From Ariolimax columbianus (lineage: Eukaryota; Mollusca; Gastropoda; Stylommatophora; Arionidae): DNA of 64,000 bases. The notes beneath the pieces were generated by a model. It had not been told where the DNA came from and did no database searches. It was given only the letters and a program-made list of their open reading frames with translations. A program made the translations under genes and the position numbers. Location: positions 49,607,948 through 49,671,947 of the forward strand of contig JAVGWX010000002.1 in the NCBI GenBank assembly GCA_036924085.1. Reading direction: 5' to 3'. Positions within the stretch are counted from its first letter, which is position 1. Each line of letters opens with the position of its first letter. Positions 1-11,749 of this stretch are shown here, in pieces.

Positions 1-36
1 AGTGGGAGATTGAGAACGAACGAAGAAGAAGAAGAA
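1..36 (+). repeat. 3' end of a SINE-1 copy with GAA tail
   Basis: The window opens with the terminal motif GGGAGATTGAGAACGAA followed by GAA triplets. The same ending closes the repeat copies at 32253-32602 and 33918-34332. The 5' part lies outside the window. The tail abuts a LINE fragment, so this SINE probably inserted into that LINE. Confidence 0.7.
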
Positions 37-385
37 AATCCTTCGAGTCAAAATGTTACAGAAAGATCCTCAGAATACCCTGGACAGAGAAAAGAACAAA
101 TGTAGACATTCGGCAAGAGTTGAGCATAGAGGAGAACTGGTTTATCAATTCCATTGTGGCTAGAAAATACAAATACTTTGGTCACATCAAGAGACACAAC
201 GGTCTTGAGAGAACGGTGATGGAAGGTATGGTGCCAGGCAAAAGAGGAAGGGGTAGACCAAGAAGACGATGGCACCAAGATATCCAGGAGTGCCTGAGTA
301 TGACAGTGGCGGAAGCTGGTGTTTTGGCAAGGGAACGAGTTTCTTTCAGACAGACTGTGATGGGAGCGACGTTCTACAAAGGACA
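37..385 (+). pseudogene. LINE-B 3' end (RT C-terminal tail), broken
   Basis: This is the last part of a non-LTR retrotransposon RT protein. It reads through the typical C-terminal block NSIVARKYKYFGHIKRHN, then a basic GKRGRGRPRRRWHQD stretch, and ends near a GATFYKGH motif. In LINEs of the RTE/L2-like 'endonuclease-reverse transcriptase' type this region follows the thumb and has no catalytic residues. The same tail occurs at 14300-14650 (plus) and 23645-24295 (minus), which makes it a local family. No upstream RT is attached, so this is a 5'-truncated dead copy. It is joined at about 385 to the end of a different LINE (CR1/L2-like). Family name is uncertain. Confidence 0.75.
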
Positions 386-745
386 TACTACACGGACGAT
401 GATAACAAGAGGGCACAGCTACAAGTTGACTTAGGAGAGGTCCAGATTAGATATTAGGAAGTATTTTTTTAGCCAGAGAGTTGTGTATTCAATGCTTGGA
501 ATGCTTGTAACTTTAGTTGTTGATTGCGATTGCCAAAGCCAAGGCCCTGCAAGGGAGGTGGTGGATGATTCATTGATTGCTGGGGCGGTTAATATTATTA
601 ATAATAATAATATATTTTTTAATAGTTAATGTATTTAAGAATAGATTGGATGCGTACGGCTTCTAGAGTAATGTGATGTAAATAGAACGAGTTGTATACA
701 TACTCTGCAGAGTCTTCTAAACCAGTATAAAGACGTTAAGGTTTA
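385..745 (+). pseudogene. CR1/L2-like LINE 3' end
   Basis: The translation carries the CR1/L2 C-terminal signature TRGHSYKL, then a RLDIRKYFF-like block and a degenerate NRLDAY-like motif. The DNA is recognisably homologous to 23000-23260 on the minus strand, the tail of a longer CR1-type element. Both end near CTCTGCAGAGT. The copy is frameshifted and contains a short ATT-rich run near 590-620. It looks like the host sequence into which LINE-B was placed. Confidence 0.65.
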
Positions 746-1310
746 GTTAGCAACAAAAAACAATCCCGTTAGTAGTAGAGTAGTGTAACTCACTGTAAGT
801 GTTACTTACTGTTAGTGTTAGGCGTTACCGGTGTTGTTACAGGCACCAAGCTACTAGCTCATTATTGTTATAACGAATTAACATACACTTACTTTAAATA
901 TAGTGCCTTCAATTGTAGGTGGGGTGTACTCCCCCCACAGACCTTTTAACTTAGTCTGTTTTACTTCCCCTAATCCTATTTGACTGTCTACCGGAACATT
1001 CTCTGTTGGGTTTGGGGTTGCCATCTTGGTCGTTTACACGCTGGCAAACAAAGCTCAAATAGAAATGATTGTCGCAATAGATCTTGAAAGTTATATGTTT
1101 ACATGCATTATTTAGCAATCACTCAATCAGTATCAAGCAAAGTAGTTTTTGTAAACTAAGTAACACAAAAGAGCTTACTATTATAATGAACAATAACGTG
1201 TAGCAACGAAATTAGGTTATAATATTTTACGACAACTTCAAATATCGAATAGCGATGCTATTTAAGTTGTAATGGCAATGCATGATGGTCATGTCAACAG
1301 AAGATATGAT
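746..1310. other. No gene recognised
   Basis: AT-rich sequence with stops in all frames. I see no RNA gene, exon or clear repeat border here. Confidence 0.5.
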
Positions 1311-1925
1311 TCAGTCATTCACAAGAAAGTATTTAAGAACGAGAATTATATCACAGATGAGACACTGCAACTCATAGAAGAATGAAGAAGACGAAAACAA
1401 ACAGAAATAGAATGCAACACTGACGAATACAGAGAATGCACAATATAAATCTGGAGAAAGATCAGAAATGACAAGAAACAATACATAACAAACATGTGCA
1501 ATAACATAGAAGATCAAGGGAAAACAACAAGGGAAAAAAGAGAATTATTCAGGGAAATTAGAACACTATCAGAAGAATTCAAGCCTTTACTTCAAGCAAT
1601 CGACAAAAAAAATGACAATGCGATAACAGAGTAAAGATATAGTTGAAAGATGGAAGTAGTACTGTAGCGAAATGTATGAAGACAACATAAAGAATAAAGA
1701 CTTGATTACAAGTGATGGAGAGAGACAGCTAGAACCAATATTGGACGAGGTTCGTGGGGCAATAAGGCACTGAAAAAAAGAGAATTCACCAGGATGTGAC
1801 GATATACCAACTGAACTAATACAGGCAAGAAGGGATGTATACATCCGCACGTACCACACATTATGTACGAAGATCTAGTGTAGTTCAGAATAGCCCACAG
1901 CATGGAGAAGATCAGTATATATCCC
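1311..1925 (+). pseudogene. Degenerate LINE fragment (RT upstream region)
   Basis: The plus strand reads as pieces of the linker between endonuclease and RT, for example IRNDKKQYI, then TREKRELFREIRTLSEEF, with frame changes and stops. A later piece around 1740-1800 resembles the 'wNKA' and SPG block before the RT fingers. The ORFs that are long on the minus strand here are antisense shadows. No catalytic RT motif survives. The family is not resolved. Confidence 0.5.
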
Positions 1926-1979
1926 TAAACCAAAGAAAGGAAATCTAAACTTGTGTATCAACTACTGCAAGTGAACATC

Positions 1980-3180
1980 ATTTGTTATTGAGCAGTCTTG
2001 CATTTTTTCCTTTCGTGCAGCTCACTTTTCCTGCGACTCCGTGATGGTCCTCTACTCAGCAGTGCAAGCATCATGTGTGATGGCAGTGAGCCATGCTAAG
2101 CGGTTCGGAGCAAGTAGGTCCCAAGCAGCAACATCAATGGAGAAACTATTCAAAGAAACGTTTAGAGTGTCTTTATACCGTTTCTTTTGTTTCCCCCTGC
2201 GAGCGCATGTATGTCAGGGGGTTTCGTCCTGCTGAGGACTACATAGTTGGGCACCCTATCCTGCCAACATATCTATCACTGCTTAGAGCGGAAATGCATC
2301 CACGATGTTTTGTTGCGAGGGGATAGCCGAAATACGGTGTTGGTGATGGAGATATTATGGGTGGCACAGAGGCCCGGAAGTAGCAGCCCACTGCTGTTGC
2401 ACTTGCCCGTGCCATGTACCCCTAGTACACCTTCCCAGGGCTGATGGTCGGCTCCTACTCTGGCATTGAATTCATCAAGGAAAACAAGCTGATCAGACTT
2501 TGGAACCGATAAGATGAAAGCGTTCAGCTCTTCATATAATTTATCCTTATATCCTCAGGATTAGTCATTGTTGGGGCATAGGCTCTGATCACTGTAATAC
2601 CCCTTCTGTGTCTCAGTGAGAGTTGGACAGTCATTAGGCGATCATTGATACCCTGTGGTGATCGAACAATCGCACCGACTAGACAATACCTGATGCAAAT
2701 CCGACATCAGCCTCGCGCCTTTCTGTTCTGTCACGCCCACTCTAGAAGAACGTGTAGTCACCCACAACTTCTGTGATCTAACCCTCTTCTGTTAATCTGG
2801 TATCGCTAAGAGCAACCATATCCACATTTGCAACTAGTGTCGTCCTCATTTCGGGTCTATCAGTCTTGGTGCTGTCCAGTAATGCGCGCACATTCCACAT
2901 TCCTTCATTCCGTATCAATCACACGGTACATCTGATAAAAATGTCTGGCGTTGTGACTTGCGCTTAAATAGATTTAAGAGAGTAAGCTTTGCGCTGTCGT
3001 CAGCCTCACTCTCTCGTCCTGAGCTATCCTGGTCTAGTGGCATGACGTAATCAAGACGACTGGAGATAGCACAGGATGCAGATTTTACTTCAGGTTTACT
3101 CCCGAAGCTTTTTTCCGTTTAACAGGTAACCCACGCGGCAGCGGTGGACTTTATTAAAACACATTTCGTTACAGAACAAA
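1980..3180 (-). pseudogene. LINE endonuclease domain and 5' UTR, broken
   Basis: Read on the minus strand from about 2960 down, several frames together spell an AP-type endonuclease of the RTE-like 'craniofacial development protein 2-like' LINE group: WNVRALLDSTKTDRPE, LSDTRLTEEG, then VIRAYAPTMTNPEDIKDKLY, LDEFNARVGADHQPWEG and a TNTVFRL-RNKTSWMHFRSK stretch near 2270-2350. The lower part (2000-2240) continues into the linker, with KDTLN and SIDVAAWDLLAPNRLAW. Stops and shifts make it non-functional. The start side (2960-3180) is 5' UTR sequence also found at 8500-8660, 21076-21620 and 53330-53770. It meets an oppositely oriented LINE fragment at about 1925-1980. Confidence 0.75.
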
Positions 3181-3429
3181 TATATACCGTTTAGTTGCTA
3201 AATGGAGACAACTGAATTGGAGACTAAAATACATACATATATAAAATCATATATACATATATTTCCAAAATACGAAACGAAGCTTTAAATCTCTGAATCA
3301 TAAACTGAGTCTATCAGTCTTAAGCCTTGTAACATTTCCGGAGCACGGCAAGTTTGTAACTATCTTCTTTACTGTTTATCACATACATATATATAGACGC
3401 GATAGGTTTAAAAAAAGATGATAACAATA

Positions 3430-3960
3430 TCAGTGATCACTTAAATGAACTTCTCTTTGCTGATAACCAAGCACAAAAAAACAAGATCAGAAAAGCAACC
3501 GCAGGAATATAACAATATAATTAATGAGGTTTGCACGGATTACAGCATAAGAATCATAACAGAGAAAACAGAAGTTATGACGGTTTGCAAGAAAAGAAAT
3601 AGAAACAAAATATTAACAAAACCAATAAGTAAAGCTAGTGAAAAATTTAACGTACCTGGGTAACATAATCTCAGCAGATGGAAACGGCGACACCAAAATC
3701 CAAAAGAGATGTAATAAAACAAGCAAAATCATTGGGCAAAATGTCCCCGATATTACAATGTTAGCACGTGGCAGTGAATACAAAAAGAACAGTATAAAAC
3801 ACAATATTCCTATCCACATTGTGCTATCAGTGCAAAATTTGAACATTAGCAAACAAAGATAATAAAAGAAACATAGTACCAACAGAGATGAAATGCATAC
3901 GCAGAATGCATGGAGTAACTAGAATTGATAGAATGCAAAACAAAAATATTAGGGAAGAAA
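3430..3960 (+). pseudogene. LINE RT C-terminal fragment
   Basis: The plus strand contains the post-catalytic RT block NLTYLGNIISADGNGDTKIQ (3638 onward), preceded in another frame by KTEVMTVCKKRN, and followed by CIRRMHGVTRIDRMQNKNIR near 3888-3950. This is the 'YLG' motif and thumb-side region common to non-LTR RTs. Frames change between blocks, so it is dead. The nearest relative here is the LINE at 62296-63435, which has YLGQLISADGKCEME in the same place. Confidence 0.7.
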
Positions 3961-3974
3961 AAAAAAATAATTTT

Positions 3975-4170
3975 AAGCGGGGGCTCGACTTCATCTGTCG
4001 AGAGCATCGCACAAAGTACGAACTCCGTAGCTCCAGCAATGAACCCAGGGATCGCCGGAAAAAAATTGACATCATGGACGTCGCAGCTCAAATTCGAACC
4101 CCGACCGTCTGAACACGAGGCTACACGTCATCAAGTGACAGCAAACCAAATGGTTCGAACGCGTGACACG
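3975..4170 (-). repeat. Possible tRNA-derived SINE remnant
   Basis: On the minus strand GGGGTTCGAATTTGA (about 4090-4105) matches a pol III B box, and TGTAGCCTCGTGTTCAG upstream could be a decayed A-box region. A run of T follows at about 4065. There is only one copy in the window, so the call is tentative. Confidence 0.4.
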
Positions 4171-5055
4171 TAAAAAACAAGATAGTATCCTTTAGAAAGC
4201 AATGCTATACAGACGCAATGGATACAAAGCCAAGGACCGAACACAACCTTCAGGTTGATAGAAGAAATAACAGAAGCAGTAAAGTTCCCAGGTCAAAAAA
4301 CCTCTTCCTAACCTGATGCCGAAAGGCACAAAGAGATTTAAAAGCGAAGAGAAAGACATTAACAGCAACAAAAGTATGGTTCCTGTCGCAAAAATGGTTC
4401 CTTTCGCGGGCAGATGGGAAATACTGTGAAGATATATTATACAATAACAGTATTACAATATTACTGCTACCTATACTTAAAACAGGACATCCATTTTACA
4501 TTGAACACGTATTCAGAAATGAAGATCTCGGCATTATGGTGACAACGGGAAATATTCAGGACTTGATATGCTGAGGAAGACAAGAATAAAGCTCTGTGAT
4601 AGGATGGCAAGCTGGAAGAATAGTGGAAATGTAGACCAGAGGAACTGTGGTCTCATTGACAGAGCTTAAGGAGACATTCCAAACAGGGATCGACAGAGAG
4701 CTTCAGTTGCATTCCTTTATTTCAAGAGAACCAACAAATATTATGTAAGCAAGACGTGATCAGATTGTCCAAGAAGCAGAGCGATAAAAGAGCGCAACCT
4801 GGCTTGCTTCTTACACAGGACTGATTTAAGATGAGTTTGTTTTCTATGCTGATAGGTGCTTGGGCCCCCTTCGTCTCATAAAGCAGCATTTTCCCACTAA
4901 ACCTTTTATAATGGTAAGGGACTGATTGTATATTTAGTTTAACGTTATGTTGATGCCATAGTGTACCTTTAGTACTATTAATACTTATTTTAAATTAATG
5001 TTATTAATATTATGGTACACGCCACAAAAACACATTTTATTTAAAATAGTGTCTG
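4171..5055. other. No gene recognised
   Basis: Short open frames only. A purine-rich stretch at 4560-4800 may be eroded LINE sequence, but I cannot align it to a family. Confidence 0.4.
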
Positions 5056-5059
5056 ACTG

Positions 5060-5350
5060 TTATCTCTGCAATGTGTTGTTCTTCCTCTTCTGCGTACGCT
5101 TTCAGACGTCAACTTGAATATATCTAAAGAAAGCAGCTGTTTAATATCCTCATTGGTGAGTCTGTACAGGAAAGACACTGATGGCGGCCATATGTTTTTT
5201 TCTCTGCCCCACAGAAGTAAAGCACCTGTACAGCACATGTTAAGCAGTCAATTTGTCAGTGCCGCAGACGCATTCGTCGGTATGTTCTATTTTAAGCTTG
5301 TTGATTAGATGGTCTCTCAATCGGTTGTGGCGTGTGCAGAGTCTAAAGAT
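5060..5350 (-). pseudogene. LINE-A type 3' end (post-RNase H tail)
   Basis: Minus-strand translation gives TRHNRLRDHLINKLKI followed by a CVCGT-like cysteine cluster. This matches the C-terminal tail of the intact LINE at 27776-30862 (TGHNRLRYHLFNKLKIGC then CPCGTGKM). The end carries GCGTACGCAGAAGAGGAAGAAC (about 5080-5102), closely like the GCGTACGCAGAAGAAG end of the 42-44 kb copy. It is heavily 5'-truncated. Confidence 0.7.
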
Positions 5351-5359
5351 TACTACCTT

Positions 5360-5775
5360 CTCAGATCTGTTAAACTATTAATACACGTCTTTCTGGTGTT
5401 GACCTAATTGTTTGTTATTCACTTATTCCCATAGATCTACCTGGTAAACCATATGGCCTCTACGTAAGTAACACATATATCAGGCTGACAGTCTTGTGAG
5501 GCACCCATCTGAACCGGCAATATTGTTTATACAATAGAACATTGAACTCCACTAGACCCGTACCTGTCTGTATGTACAATCATCTGGCATAATGACTTCT
5601 ACTCTCACTTTCACGGCTACTGTCTTTGCTGTCACTTGAACATTTTCCAATTGCCGTTTTTAACCCCAGCGTACTTTTTTTTAGGTTCAGAGAGATTCTT
5701 CTACCTCAATTCTCTGTTGCATTCGTTGTTTCCTCAACCGTATATGCAAAAACAAAGTGAAAAAAAATCATAAAC
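5360..5775. other. No gene recognised
   Basis: AT-rich sequence without supported coding or RNA signal. Confidence 0.4.
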
Positions 5776-6500
5776 AGCACCGAAAACACGAAAACACGAA
5801 CGAAACCTACGTTACGACCAATAGGCCTTCATCCGGGGCAACAAACAACAACAATAATTAACTTGATGAATAAAAAAGGAAGAGATTAATACATAAATGG
5901 GGCATGTAAATACATAGGGATGAAAAAAGGGATGCTTAACTGAAAAAAAGTAAAATCCTTCTTCTAGACGATGGCAGGAACCCAAATGACAAACACAAGC
6001 GGGATCAAGTGGCTAGAAGGGCGTAACAAGTAGAAACGGGCGGGTAAGCTAGTGGCGGCCAGATGCAGAAAAAATAAGTATTGATTCAAGTAGAGAGGAA
6101 AGAGAAAAGGGGAAGGCAGATAGAAGGAGGCAGGTATGAGATGAGGATTCAAGAAAAGGTGTGGAAGATATTAATGCCATGTGCCTGGAGACAGCCCGTG
6201 CGGGAGATCAGTTTGTTCTCAAGGGTGAATCGATGACGATCGTCAGAGAAGCAAAAAACTAAGCATGTGATACCAAAATATGCTTTACCGCGGTGTCCAA
6301 AACCATAGAAATAGCTAATGATAGGAGAGCCCGTGCGGTTATAGATATCATTGAGGTGTTGGGGGAAACGCTCAAGCAGTTCCAGACTAGTCTCCCAAAC
6401 GTATATCATACCACACTGATGACAAATGATAAAGTAGATGTGGTTGCAGGATTTACATCTGAAACCCTCCTTGATGAATGATTCAGCTTTGGGGCATGTG
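5776..6500 (-). mobile_element. Penelope-like element 3' fragment (GIY-YIG plus 3' UTR)
   Basis: The minus-strand ORF at 6149-6409 carries the C-terminal half of a GIY-YIG endonuclease: RFPQHLNDIYNRTGSPI, a DDRHRFTLENKLISRTGC block with the expected metal-binding glutamate (E of LENKLI), and an ending INIFHTFS identical to the larger copy at 17595. The purine-rich 3' UTR (6060-6150) and the terminal block at 5800-5850 also match 17239-17600. The N-terminal GIY-YIG strand is degraded between 6410 and 6500. The RT is absent, so this is a 5'-truncated remnant of the same family. Confidence 0.85.
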
Positions 6501-6669
6501 CTCAGCTTTTGCCCGGGTAGTGTTTCTCTATGTGCTTTGCAGTTACAGACCTACTTTAATTTGATATATGGATGTTCCTTTTCATGCTAGGCATGATTTC
6601 TATCAGCTCCTGGAAGACCTGTTATCTCCTGGCGGGAATCGTCTGTGTAAAGTGGATGGATTTTATTTG

Positions 6670-7145
6670 TGATTAACAATTTATAGATTCTGTTACCCAT
6701 ATTGTTTGTACCGAGGCTACAAAGTTGTTTCGACTCAGTCTTCCCCTTCTCTGTTCATTTATTCTCCGATGGTCTATCAGTCTTCTGAATTTTCCCCCTT
6801 TTAGTCTGGCTCTGCTGTCCAGTCTGTTCTCCAGTGGTTGTAGGACTGTAATATTTTTTAGCTCTCTAATAGGTAGGGTCTTCATGCCCGTTAATTCTCA
6901 GTGCTTGGTTAGGAACTATTTATTTTTAAAAAGTTTTACTTAGCTGCAGTTGTCCATATTGATATGCCACATTCTAGAACTGGTCTCACATATCCAGTAA
7001 ACATTGTCTTTAACACACGATCAATTGCTCACAAGAAACGTCAGCAAGTTCTTTCATGATTGATATTATTTGCATTGGACGCTTTTAGTTTCTCTCTGTG
7101 TTCTCCGTGTCAGACGCTGATCAAAGGTATTACCTATATAATTGT
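6670..7145 (-). pseudogene. LINE-A related fragment (RT thumb to linker)
   Basis: On the minus strand, from about 7135 down: FDQRLTRRTQREKLKASNA, then LKTMFTGYVRPVLECGIS-WTTAAK, then PIRELKNITVLQPLENRLDS and LKGGKFRRLIDHRRIN. These align in order with TFDRRMTW, LKKLYTGRVRPVLEYGIAAW and PIVELEKITKLQSMTDRR of the element at 27776-30862. It is a diverged relative with frameshifts and not a recent copy. Confidence 0.75.
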
Positions 7146-7688
7146 TCAAAGTGTATTTTAAAAAGTGTCCCCAAAAATGTACTTTTCTTAGAACAGCAGG
7201 TTTCATATGCTTCGATGTCTTATTGTTCAATTCATTATCTACAATGGCGAATTGTAGAAAGCACTTGGGACGTTTTAGAAAATGACAGCTCTCTAGTTGT
7301 CAAAGGCGATAAATAGACTTGATGGCAAATAAACAAATCTGTAATAACTTCTTGAAGACCATCATGTACAAGAATTATAAATACGCTAAGGAGCAATTGA
7401 ATTCGTACTGCTCAATTGTCGTATTTTATTAACCCTCATCTGATTCTCCAATATATTCATTAAAATGAATAAGTTACTGCCACCAAGACAGGATGATTGT
7501 TGTAAACACACTGTAGATACGATACGGCAAGCCACATGCTTAAGCGCATCATTACTTACTGCCACCACACTTTTCTGTCAATATGTACCGCCAAGAGACG
7601 TTTAGAAGCTTAGTCAGTGACCTTTCTTTTGGTTAAATCTGTTACATCGGTTGTTGTTTAACCACGTTGATGAACGATTTATGTTATG
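7146..7688. other. No gene recognised
   Basis: Low-complexity AT-rich sequence. No supported feature. Confidence 0.4.
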
Positions 7689-7882
<194 letters not shown>

Positions 7883-7959
7883 GTCTATTTGCTGCACGGT
7901 CTTCCTGCTGCGTTGCAGCTAAATCTTGTTGCGTTATAAGTACACAGTGGTAGTTGATC

Positions 7960-8160
7960 AGTTTACATTATCATGACATGACCAAACCATCTTATGTGCA
8001 GTCTTGATAGGTTTTCAATACATGGGGCAGTTCCCACTATATATGTAATGTTATCATGTTTTATGTTATCTTTCCTGGAAACACCAGTGAATCTTCTCAA
8101 ATATTCTATTTCACAGACTATTTCATTGTATTTTGGTGTGCCTTGAATAAGGACCAATTT
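7960..8160 (-). pseudogene. LINE 3' tail fragment
   Basis: The minus strand reads EIEYLRRFTGVSRKDNIKHD then IENLSRLHIRWFGHVM. This is the conserved RT C-terminal block (YLRR-GVTRRDRVRN followed by LRWFGHV) of the RTE/L2-like LINEs. It is isolated and truncated at both ends. Confidence 0.7.
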
Positions 8161-8499
8161 GAGATTCGTAGCTCAAAATATACTATTTAACAGTCGGGAA
8201 ATGAACGCGTGAAGACGGCGGTGAAAGAAAAGAAAATGTCTTTTAAGAAATGGCGACGATGTCAGACAGACGGATAACTACGCCACCTTTAAGTAGGCTA
8301 GACGTAAAGGCAGGATGGTTGTACATAAGGGGAGCGTAAGTGCTTGGCAGAAGTATAGGCAGGTACTGAGTGACCTATAATCTACATCTTTCAGATATTT
8401 ATACAGACAAAGTCGTGCTCTGCAGTTGAGAGATGAACAACACAATCCTTTCAACAACAACACAAATAGATAGTTGTCAATCGCAAACGATGTGGTTTT
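8161..8499. other. No gene recognised
   Basis: No coding or RNA signal that I can support. Confidence 0.4.
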
Positions 8500-8660
8500 G
8501 TCTTGATGATGTGACTTGCTCTGTATTTGGATTATAGTGAGGAAGAAACTGTGTTGGTCATCAACCTCACTCTCTGGTCCCGAGCTACATTAGACATGTT
8601 GAAAGACATAAGTCAAGATAACTCTGGATGCAGGCACTCTGGTCTCACATCCTCTTTGTG
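8500..8660 (-). repeat. LINE 5' UTR fragment
   Basis: The minus strand contains GACCAGAGAGTGAGGTTGA and GCAAGTCACATCATC-like stretches in the same order as 21110-21230 (minus), 2960-3080 (minus) and 53690-53770 (plus). It belongs to the 5' leader shared by the endonuclease-bearing LINE at 1980-3180. No coding part is attached. Confidence 0.65.
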
Positions 8661-9289
8661 ACCAAGCGGTACAAACACTCCATGAACCTGGACGGATAAG
8701 AGACAGAAGAGAGGAATATTTCACATACTTACTTGCCCCATATACCAAAAATTCGTGTCAAGAAAAAAGGTAAGATAGCTCACAAAGATGTTTAATCAGT
8801 CTTGGATTGAACGGAATGTACCTGGTGATTGGTAAATAGCAGTCGTGGTATCTATTTGAAGAAAAAAAACAAGGGCAATTTAAGGATTGCAGCTTGTATA
8901 ACTGCATATCTCGCCAAAACAGTTTCGCATTAGTCCTTAAGTAGCGAGTACGAGCTATTGTGGAGGCTCTGCTCAGTAATTGATTCACAGTTAAGATTCC
9001 GGGTAAGCATGGATATGTACTGATGCTATATTTAAGATCAAACAGTTAAGTGAAAAAAGCCATAGAAGATTCCAAGTAAGAGCATGTCTGCATTGCTGAT
9101 GACGCCTTCCACAGCATATGTCCTATTCAGCCTCGTTTTCTTCGCTTAATTTCTTGTTCCAGTAACTTCATACTAACAAGAAAGAAAGATGGAGGGAGAG
9201 AATAAGAGATCCTAAAGCCATTCAAAATGCTATAAACCTCTAACCATATACCTGTGATGTTTTGGATATATAAACCAACTTGGATAAAC
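8661..9289. other. No gene recognised
   Basis: No supported feature. The last part may already be eroded 5' LINE sequence. Confidence 0.35.
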
Positions 9290-9840
9290 CATAAGAAGAC
9301 AAGTACCAAAGAAGAAAAAAAACAACAACTCAAAGATATAGAAATTGCCGAAAAAATAGAGTAAGAGGTCAAAGCCTCCTTAACACCCTAACAAGTACAA
9401 GCAATATAGAAGGTGAAGGGTGATTTTTCAAAGCTACAAATCTATACATAATCAAACAGGAATGATGGATAAAAAAATCTCGACACACAAACAAGACACA
9501 TAAGATGGTGGAATAAAGAAGTCAAAAGTTCTATACAAGAAAAGAAAAAATGTTATCACAAATGGCAGAAAGCTAAAACCAAGGAAGATTACAACGCTTA
9601 CAGACAAGCCTCAAGAGAAAGCCAAAAAAAAACCCAAAAAACCCAAACCCAAACAGTATAATTTCTAAATCTGATTCATGGACAAAATATGACGAGCAAG
9701 TAGCAAACTTTTGTACAGCATCCTCTAGACATTTTTACCAAAGCATCAATGCAATGCGAGTGAGAGAAAAATTTCAATCCACCTATAATTATCAAAATAA
9801 GTTCAAAGAACCATTCACCATCAGCCAAGACATAGGTAAC

Positions 9841-10324
9841 AGATGGAGAGAATACTTTAGCGAGATGCTAAGCCCGGACAGTGTGAACCAGCATAGCACC
9901 AGATGGAGAGAATACTTTAGCGAGATGCTAAACCCGGACAGTGTGAACCAGCACAGCACCAGATGGAGAGAATACTTTAGCGAGATGCTAAACCCGGGAC
10001 AGTATGTACCAGCACAGCACCAGATGGAGAGAATACTTTAGCGAGATGCTAAACCCGGGACAGTATGTACCAGCACAGCACCAGATGGAGAGAGTACTTT
10101 AGCGAGATGCTAAACCCGGGACAGTATGTACCAGCACAGCACCAGATGGAGAGAATACTTTAGCGAGATGCTAAACCCGGGACAGTATGAACCAGCACAG
10201 CACCAGATGGATAGAATACTTTAGCGAAATGCTATACCCGGGACAGTATGAACCAGCACAGAACCAGATGGAGAGAATACTTTAGCGAGATGCTAAACCC
10301 GGACAGTATGTACTAGCACAGTAC
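9841..10324 (+). repeat. 60/61-bp tandem amplification inside a LINE ORF
   Basis: About eight head-to-tail units begin AGATGGAGAGAATACTTTAG. The first two are exactly 60 bp and keep the frame, encoding RWREYFSEMLNPDSVNQHST-like 20-residue repeats. Later units gain a G (CCCGGGACAG) and are 61 bp, which destroys the frame. About two further units lie at 11258-11390, beyond the inserted LTR-like element. In an ordinary LINE this RWREYF-LLN motif occurs once. Confidence 0.95.
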
Positions 10325-11253
10325 TGTAGCAGACCCTCTGCTGCCGTGATCTAACTTAGAACATTCTCACACTCATCCACATCATCATGACCATACTCAG
10401 TAAATGACATATCACACAGCAGGTGGCATATTTATTATATCATACTCATATCATAGAATGAGTAGAGAAATTACAAACACAATATAATACATATCTTACC
10501 TAAACATTCTACTAAAACGGGAATTGTAAGCATTAGCTATTGATGGAATTCCCAACTATCTAAAAACCCAGTTCTATTGCCTTGCAATTACATCACACAC
10601 ACATTGCCTTAACTGCGTTCTCAACACACCTTATCAAATACTTTTCCTCACTGAAATCCCCTCAGGCGGGCGATCTCGACATAACTCGTTCACAATGTGT
10701 CCTTGCTTACAAACACACTTTCAGATTATCTATTAATGCAAAACTCACACACCTATTTGAGCGATCCTGTTCTATCACTAAACATTCGTCCAACAGTCTA
10801 TCAATCGCTCCTCTACCTAAGTCGGTGAGTTAAACATACTATCCACATTCAGTCTCTCTCTCTCTCTCCAGCCTCTCTCTCTCCCTCACTCTCCATCTCT
10901 CCTCCAGCCTCTGAGCTAAACTTTGTCTCGAGTTATATATCCTCAAGCAAGGCCAGAGCTTGACCAATCGATCTCAGGTATGGTCATCTTCAATCCCAAT
11001 TGGAACGAAACACTTTGCACACCTGTCACTAATTCTCTCGCAGCAAGCACCGCTGCCAATTTCGTCTGTCAATCAATCTCCCCCTACCAAAATCGGAAGG
11101 CCAGTGGTCAGTTTCTACCTGTCCACATTCCTTAACCCAACTCTGTTCTCCTTTGCTGAGACAGTGAGTGACCTTGACATGCATTCAGGTAGCTTTAGGC
11201 TTTAACATGTTCAGGCATCCTAAACTCCCCTTGCTCCGGCGGGAACTGTTAGA
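10325..11253. mobile_element. Probable solo LTR (929 bp) in the tandem array
   Basis: The insert interrupts unit 8 of the 60/61-bp array and is flanked by GTAC at 10321-10324 and 11254-11257 (AGTAC if the shared A is counted). It starts TGTAGCAG and ends CTGTTAGA, an imperfect 8-bp terminal inverted repeat of the TG...CA type with the last C changed. It has no coding potential I trust, but does contain an AT-rich segment near 10430-10460 and a (CT)n tract at 10853-10890. Size, termini and a 4-5 bp duplication suit a solo LTR of a Gypsy- or BEL-type element. No internal gag/pol is present to confirm this. The strand is not determined. Confidence 0.6.
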
Positions 11254-11749
11254 GTACCAGATGGAGAGAATACTTAAGCGAGATGCTAAACCCGGACAGT
11301 ATGTACCAGCACAGCACCAGATGGAGAGAATACTTTAGCGAGATGCTAAACCCGGGACAGTATGTACCAGCACAGCACCAGATGGAGAATGAAACACAGT
11401 TTAGAAATATTGAAATCAGAAGTCAAATCGGCCCTGCGAGACAGCAATAAAAATAAGGCAGCAGGTATAGATGGTATTACAAAAGAAATACCACTAGCCT
11501 GTATGACAACTGCCTGGACGTCGAGAAAGGTACCTATAGACTGGCAACGAGCAATCATAGTTCTCATCTATAAAAATAAAAGCGACAAGAGAGAGCACGA
11601 AACGTTTAGGCCGATCTTTCTTCTAAGCCAATTAGGCAAGATATTTTCAAAGATACTATAAAGAAGAGCAAGACCGATACTGGAACCCCAACTAGGAAAT
11701 AATCAGTTTGGGTTCAGGAAGAGAAAACGCTGCACAGACGCAATATTTA

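Noticed and set aside
1587..1903. Hydrophobic minus-strand ORFs that could look like membrane proteins
   Set aside because: Antisense to the LINE linker on the plus strand; poly-F/S composition comes from A-rich coding sequence read backwards.
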